Source: Bacteroidales bacterium (lineage in GTDB: Bacteria; Bacteroidota; Bacteroidia; Bacteroidales; SM23-62). Taken from it: a DNA stretch of 10,525 nucleotides. Of this stretch, positions 7,195-10,525 are shown piece by piece. The position numbers and the translations under genes were made by a program. Where the stretch lies: NCBI GenBank assembly GCA_016783865.1, contig JADHVS010000157.1:1-10525 (forward strand), in the 5' to 3' direction. Position 1 is the stretch's first letter. Each line of letters starts with the position of its first letter. The notes under the pieces are model-generated. The model saw only the letters and a program-made list of their open reading frames with translations, did not search any database and was not told where the DNA came from.

Positions 7195-8763
7195 CTAAAA
7201 CGGAAAATCCTCTTCCACGTCAGGTTGCTCAAGAGCTTCTTCTTCAGGCAGTTGTGCCACCCGGTGCAATTCGTGCCCATCAACAAATATAGCCTTAAAA
7301 GGTTTGGTAGGACAGGCATGTTCGCAGGCGCCGCATCCGACACATAATTCCGGTCTTATCTCGGGAATGGTCAGCTCTCCGTAATACGGCACCATTCGCA
7401 CAGCCTGGGTGGGACAATGCTCGGAACAGGATCCACATGAAGTATTATCAGTATAGACAACGCAATTCTCTGTAATAAAATATACATTGCCTATCTGAGT
7501 TGTTTTTTTATTCCCGGCGGTCAAACTCATGATAGCACCGGTGGGACAAACCTCAGAACAAATTACACACTCAAAATTGCAATAGTTGGTTTTATAATCC
7601 ATATATGGTTGCATCATGCCAGCCAAGCCATATTCCAGAAATGAGGGTTGTAATACTTTTGTGGGACAAGCACTTACACACAGGTGACAGGCCGTACAAG
7701 TATCTGTGAAGTGCTTCAATCCCAGCGATCCCGGTGGAGTTACTGTAAAATGCTTAACCGGTTCAATTTCTGTTGGGAACTTATTCTCAATGACCACTTC
7801 CTGGGCACTTAATGATTCCCTGAATCCAAATAAACCAAGCATCATAGCACCGACAGTGGCCAATGCTTTTCTCCGATCCGAATCAATTGTTGATACACTT
7901 AATTGCTTCTTCGAATAAGATACATATTTAATGGCATCATCATCGCAAACTGAAATGCAATTAAAGCATCCCACACACCTGGAAAAGTCAACTTTCAGGT
8001 CTTTAACACGAATGCAGGATGATTTACAAGCAAACATACATTTCCCGCACTTTGTACACTGCTCCTCCAGTATTTTAATCTGAAAAGAAGATTTTCTTGA
8101 GATCAGTCCCAGCAGGGTACCAACCGGACAAACCGTATTACAGTATATCCTGCCGTTGGCAAGTGATAACCAAAGGATCAGAATCAGGAAAGCTCCCGGG
8201 ATAAAATAGGTCCATACCTGCGAATAGCTTATATCTTCAGGGAACAGAAAATAGATATTTGCCTTTTCGAGTAATCTTGCTCCCACGTTATTCAATCCGA
8301 TATATCCAGGTTGGATGAAGTCGGAAACGATTCGTCCGAAAATGCTGAATGGATCCAGCAAGTTTAAAAAGAAGACGGAACCAAATAAATAAAATACAAC
8401 AGTTATTGCCAGCAAAGAATATCGTAAATAATTGACCGGATTGGAATATCTGAACCTGGTCTTTTTAATAATCCGCTTCTTAAACCAGCTAAAAATATCC
8501 ATCAATGTGCCCAGCGGACAAATAGTTGAACAGTATACCCTTCCGAAAAGTGTCGTAAGAACAATGATGACAGCAAAGCCTACAACTGAAATAGATAAAA
8601 CAGAAATAAAATTCAGGAAAGACGGGATAAACTGGAGATAAGTAAAAGTATCATAAACCCCCTCCGGGAGCTGTTTCCTGAAATCAATAAAAAGAAAGGT
8701 CAGTGACAGGAAAAAGACCAGCGAAATGACTACCCTGATCTTTTTTAAATGAGCCTGGTTCAT
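7195..8763 (-). CDS. Membrane polyferredoxin, NapH-NapG-like fusion
   Basis: Probable membrane electron-transfer protein of 522 residues. Residues 1-225 resemble NapH/NosR-type membrane modules: about four helices (near 10-27, 49-73, 112-136, 185-202) and two C-x3-CP motifs, C78/C82 and C208/C212. A two-cluster ferredoxin follows (C236, C239, C242, C246/C250 and C263, C266, C269, C273). Then comes a twin-arginine segment, DRRKALATVGAMMLGLFG (296-313), like the Tat signal of NapG. The C-terminal part has four more cysteine groups: C356/359/362/366; C395/399/402/406; C434/443/446/450; C474/477/480/484. The C-x3-C-x2-C-x3-CP and C-x8-C-x2-C-x3-CP spacings are NapG-like. Known: NapH and NapG carry electrons from quinol to the periplasm. 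Inferred: this fusion does the same for an unknown acceptor. It starts 4 nt after the DUF362 gene; no nitrate reductase is visible. Confidence 0.85.
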   Translation of the reverse strand: MNQAHLKKIRVVISLVFFLSLTFLFIDFRKQLPEGVYDTFTYLQFIPSFLNFISVLSISVVGFAVIIVLTTLFGRVYCSTICPLGTLMDIFSWFKKRIIKKTRFRYSNPVNYLRYSLLAITVVFYLFGSVFFLNLLDPFSIFGRIVSDFIQPGYIGLNNVGARLLEKANIYFLFPEDISYSQVWTYFIPGAFLILILWLSLANGRIYCNTVCPVGTLLGLISRKSSFQIKILEEQCTKCGKCMFACKSSCIRVKDLKVDFSRCVGCFNCISVCDDDAIKYVSYSKKQLSVSTIDSDRRKALATVGAMMLGLFGFRESLSAQEVVIENKFPTEIEPVKHFTVTPPGSLGLKHFTDTCTACHLCVSACPTKVLQPSFLEYGLAGMMQPYMDYKTNYCNFECVICSEVCPTGAIMSLTAGNKKTTQIGNVYFITENCVVYTDNTSCGSCSEHCPTQAVRMVPYYGELTIPEIRPELCVGCGACEHACPTKPFKAIFVDGHELHRVAQLPEEEALEQPDVEEDFPF

Positions 8764-8767
8764 GCAA

Positions 8768-9685
8768 TCACACTTTTATTCTGTTGATGTTGAGGCTGGA
8801 CAGGTCGGAATTACCCACCCCCATTTCATCAGCTACCCTGATGTGCTTGATTTGTGCTGGTTCCTTTCCAAATAGTTTTGCAGATGCGGCGTCAGTGGCA
8901 ACGATATCCTCAGATATTATCAATGATTTCATTAGCACAATATCACTGACAGAAACACCCCTTGGTCCATTTCTCATCATTACCCTGTAGGCATCCATAA
9001 TGTTCAGGTCGGGTTGTATTTCGGTAGGCAGATCAGCAATGCACTGATGCAGGTCGTTATCATGCCAGAACCTGCGGTCCCATACTATTCCCATCAGGTT
9101 TTTCATGGCCATGGTGAGGGTTGTTCCACCATGATTCTTCAATACAGGAACATTAATAAACACATCTGACTCAAGGATTAATTCATGTACCTTGACCTTC
9201 TTAAGCACTTTACCCTGACTCACTGTAATCTCCTGGTAATGACTCTCGCTGTTACCGGTTGCAATCTTTGCTCCTGCATCTTTCGCGGCCTTTTCTATCC
9301 CGCTGCTTGCATATGTTCTGGTCCATTCATTTGTAGTATGATCAAAGACATATACCGTTTTGGCACCAGCTGACAGGCAATGTTCCACAATCCTGGCAAT
9401 TAACTCCGGATTTGTATTTGCACCCCGTTCAGGCGTGGCATCCCAGCCTATATTAGGTTTTATGACAACGGTCTGGTTCTGTTTAACATACTTTTTCATG
9501 CCACCCATCGAAAGGATGGCTTTATCAAACATAATCCCAGGCTCGCCTCCTTTTACGGCAACCAGATCATATGACTGAAAGTTTCCAGCATTAGCAAATA
9601 CACTCTTCATGCCCGGAAGAGCCATGGCTGAGCCGGTGACAATACCGGCACCAATACTTTTTCTGATGAAATCCCTGCGCTTCAT
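8768..9685 (-). CDS. DUF362 family protein with Tat signal
   Basis: Protein of 305 residues that I assign to the DUF362 family, whose biochemical role is not established; some members carry Fe-S clusters. The N-terminus MKRRDFIRKS fits the twin-arginine consensus, followed by a weakly hydrophobic stretch (11-24) and a likely cleavage site after ANA (31-33), so export to the periplasm by Tat is expected. Family-like segments are VVIKPNIGWD (73-82), the GAKTVYVFDHTTNEW region (about 107-121), VFINVPVLKNHGGTTLTMAMKNLMG (about 175-199, in part) and the C-terminal ISEDIVATDAASAKLFG. No ferredoxin-type cysteine cluster is present. It is the promoter-proximal gene of a two-gene operon with the polyferredoxin, separated by 4 nt, which suggests that it receives electrons from or assembles with that protein. 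No clear -7 box was found upstream. Confidence 0.85.
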   Translation of the reverse strand: MKRRDFIRKSIGAGIVTGSAMALPGMKSVFANAGNFQSYDLVAVKGGEPGIMFDKAILSMGGMKKYVKQNQTVVIKPNIGWDATPERGANTNPELIARIVEHCLSAGAKTVYVFDHTTNEWTRTYASSGIEKAAKDAGAKIATGNSESHYQEITVSQGKVLKKVKVHELILESDVFINVPVLKNHGGTTLTMAMKNLMGIVWDRRFWHDNDLHQCIADLPTEIQPDLNIMDAYRVMMRNGPRGVSVSDIVLMKSLIISEDIVATDAASAKLFGKEPAQIKHIRVADEMGVGNSDLSSLNINRIKV

Positions 9686-9757
9686 ATTCTTTGATATTGG
9701 GTGAATCTTATTTGAGTGGTAAAGTTAATCTTTAATCTTGAAAATTATATCGGGGCA

Positions 9758-9771
9758 GATATCAAGATATC
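9758..9771. repeat. Paired GATATC motif in divergent intergenic region
   Basis: GATATC-AA-GATATC is two identical palindromic hexamers 2 nt apart, about 75 nt upstream of the DUF362 start. It has the look of a small operator, but in AT-rich DNA it may be chance. The rest of the 251-nt gap (9686-9936) is AT-rich and shows nothing else firm beyond the box at 9830. Confidence 0.2.
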
Positions 9772-9829
9772 CAAATTTGAATCCATCTAAATAATTATTA
9801 ATATTCTGATTATCTAAGTCTTATAATTA

Positions 9830-9837
9830 TATTTTTG
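9830..9837 (+). promoter_or_regulatory. Candidate -7 promoter box for larC
   Basis: TATTTTTG matches TAnnTTTG exactly on the plus strand. It would give a leader of about 95 nt before the larC ATG at 9937. No clear -33 TTTG lies at the proper distance upstream. Because the region is AT-rich, a chance match is possible. Confidence 0.3.
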
Positions 9838-9936
9838 TTGCATAGTATTCCAGCTTCCACCTCCTGAATCTTCAATTGATGAAAAATAATTTAACTTTAC
9901 AGGCTCTTTCATTTTTCATTTAATATAAAACGTTGT

Positions 9937-10525
9937 ATGACAATCCTTTATTACGATTGTTTTGCGGGAATTAGTGGTGACATGAACCTTGGGGCCATGG
10001 TTGATCTGGGTGTCCCTCCCGATCATCTTGAAGCAGAATTAGGAAAGCTCAAACTGGATGGATATTCATTGAGAATCAGTAAAGGTGAAAAAAACGGGAT
10101 TTCAGGAACCAAAGTAGATGTTGAGCTTAAAGAAGCTAAACATTCCCACCACCATCGCAGGGGTTTTAATGATATTAAGAATTTGATTGAAAACAGCGAG
10201 CTTGATAAAAAAATAAAGGAATACAGTATTCGCATCTTTAGAAAACTGGCCGAAGCAGAAGCAAAAATCCATAACAAGACAATTGAAGAGATTCATTTCC
10301 ATGAAGTGGGTGCAGTGGATTCAATCGTTGACATTGTGGGTGCAGCCATATGTTTCCATTATCTGAAGCCTGATAAAATAATGGCATCCAGCGTTGAGGT
10401 TGGGGGTGGATTTGTAAAATGCGAACATGGGATATTCCCGGTTCCTGCACCGGCCACCGCTGAATTACTGGCCGGTACTCCCATAAAGTCCGGTGCTGTT
10501 AATACTGAAACCACCACACCAACCG
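9937..10525 (+). CDS. larC: LarC nickel insertion protein (partial, 3' end outside window)
   Basis: LarC, a CTP-dependent cyclometallase, inserts nickel into pyridinium-3,5-bisthiocarboxylic acid mononucleotide to make the nickel-pincer cofactor of lactate racemase and related enzymes. The first 196 residues are present. Family signatures are YYDCFAGISGDMNLGAMVDLG (5-25, in part), EEIHFHEVGAVDSIVDIVGA (117-136), the VGGGFVKCEHGIFPVPAPAT segment (155-174) and TTTPT just before the edge. A histidine cluster, HSHHHRR (69-75), is typical of the family and likely binds metal. The start is the first ATG of the frame and begins directly with the conserved strand; no Shine-Dalgarno is seen. It is divergent from the DUF362 gene. 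larB and larE are not in the window. In Lactobacillus plantarum, larC is read through a programmed frameshift; that region would lie beyond this edge. Confidence 0.93.
   Translation, partial: MTILYYDCFAGISGDMNLGAMVDLGVPPDHLEAELGKLKLDGYSLRISKGEKNGISGTKVDVELKEAKHSHHHRRGFNDIKNLIENSELDKKIKEYSIRIFRKLAEAEAKIHNKTIEEIHFHEVGAVDSIVDIVGAAICFHYLKPDKIMASSVEVGGGFVKCEHGIFPVPAPATAELLAGTPIKSGAVNTETTTPT

Noticed and set aside
6572..7343. Several minus-strand open frames of 111-119 codons opposite the end of the second signal peptidase
   Set aside because: They overlap each other and a well-supported gene, have no conserved motifs and are read as antisense shadows.
7195..8763. Calling the polyferredoxin a nitrate reductase subunit (napH or napG)
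   Set aside because: No napA, napB or other nap gene is present, and similar modules serve other pathways; only the architecture is supported.
9741..9780. Minus-strand promoter for the DUF362 operon (TAATTTTC with an upstream TTTG)
   Set aside because: The -7 box has a mismatch and the spacing to TTTG is about 24 nt, outside the usual range; not strong enough to list.

Overview
The window looks like chromosomal housekeeping DNA from a member of the Bacteroidota, probably an anaerobic Bacteroidales/Marinilabiliales-type lineage. The phylum assignment is an inference from four things: gene starts have almost no Shine-Dalgarno sequence; -7 boxes of the phylum's TAnnTTTG type lie before thrS, lepB and larC; the signal peptidases are unusually long and occur as a tandem pair behind dapB; and the protein sequences read like Bacteroidetes orthologues.

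Layout. Positions 1-154 are a leader with a candidate promoter. Positions 155-3362 hold the classical translation cluster thrS-infC-rpmI-rplT, closed by a strong intrinsic terminator (about 3394-3447). infC has no ATG, GTG or TTG at its N-terminus and appears to start at an ATA codon behind a full AGGAGG, the only strong Shine-Dalgarno in the window. A long-range stem fills the gap between rpmI and rplT and is a candidate L20 autoregulatory leader. dapB (lysine/diaminopimelate synthesis) follows. A hairpin-rich gap then leads into two type I signal peptidase paralogues whose reading frames overlap by 31 nt.

The strand switches at about 7135-7194, where convergent transcription meets over an imperfect palindrome. 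On the minus strand lie a DUF362 protein with a Tat signal (8768-9685) and, 4 nt downstream, a membrane polyferredoxin (7195-8763). The polyferredoxin reads as a NapH-like quinol-oxidising module fused to a NapG-like ferredoxin module, with a twin-arginine motif in the middle of the chain. No terminal reductase is visible. A divergent 251-bp gap then leads into larC, the nickel-insertion enzyme for the lactate racemase cofactor, which runs off the right edge.

Most of the window is ordinary core genome. The parts most worth a second look are the NapH-NapG fusion with its internal Tat motif and DUF362 partner, the hairpins around the lepB promoter, the rpmI-rplT leader and the infC start. No CRISPR array, insertion sequence, phage gene, tRNA or rRNA was recognised.
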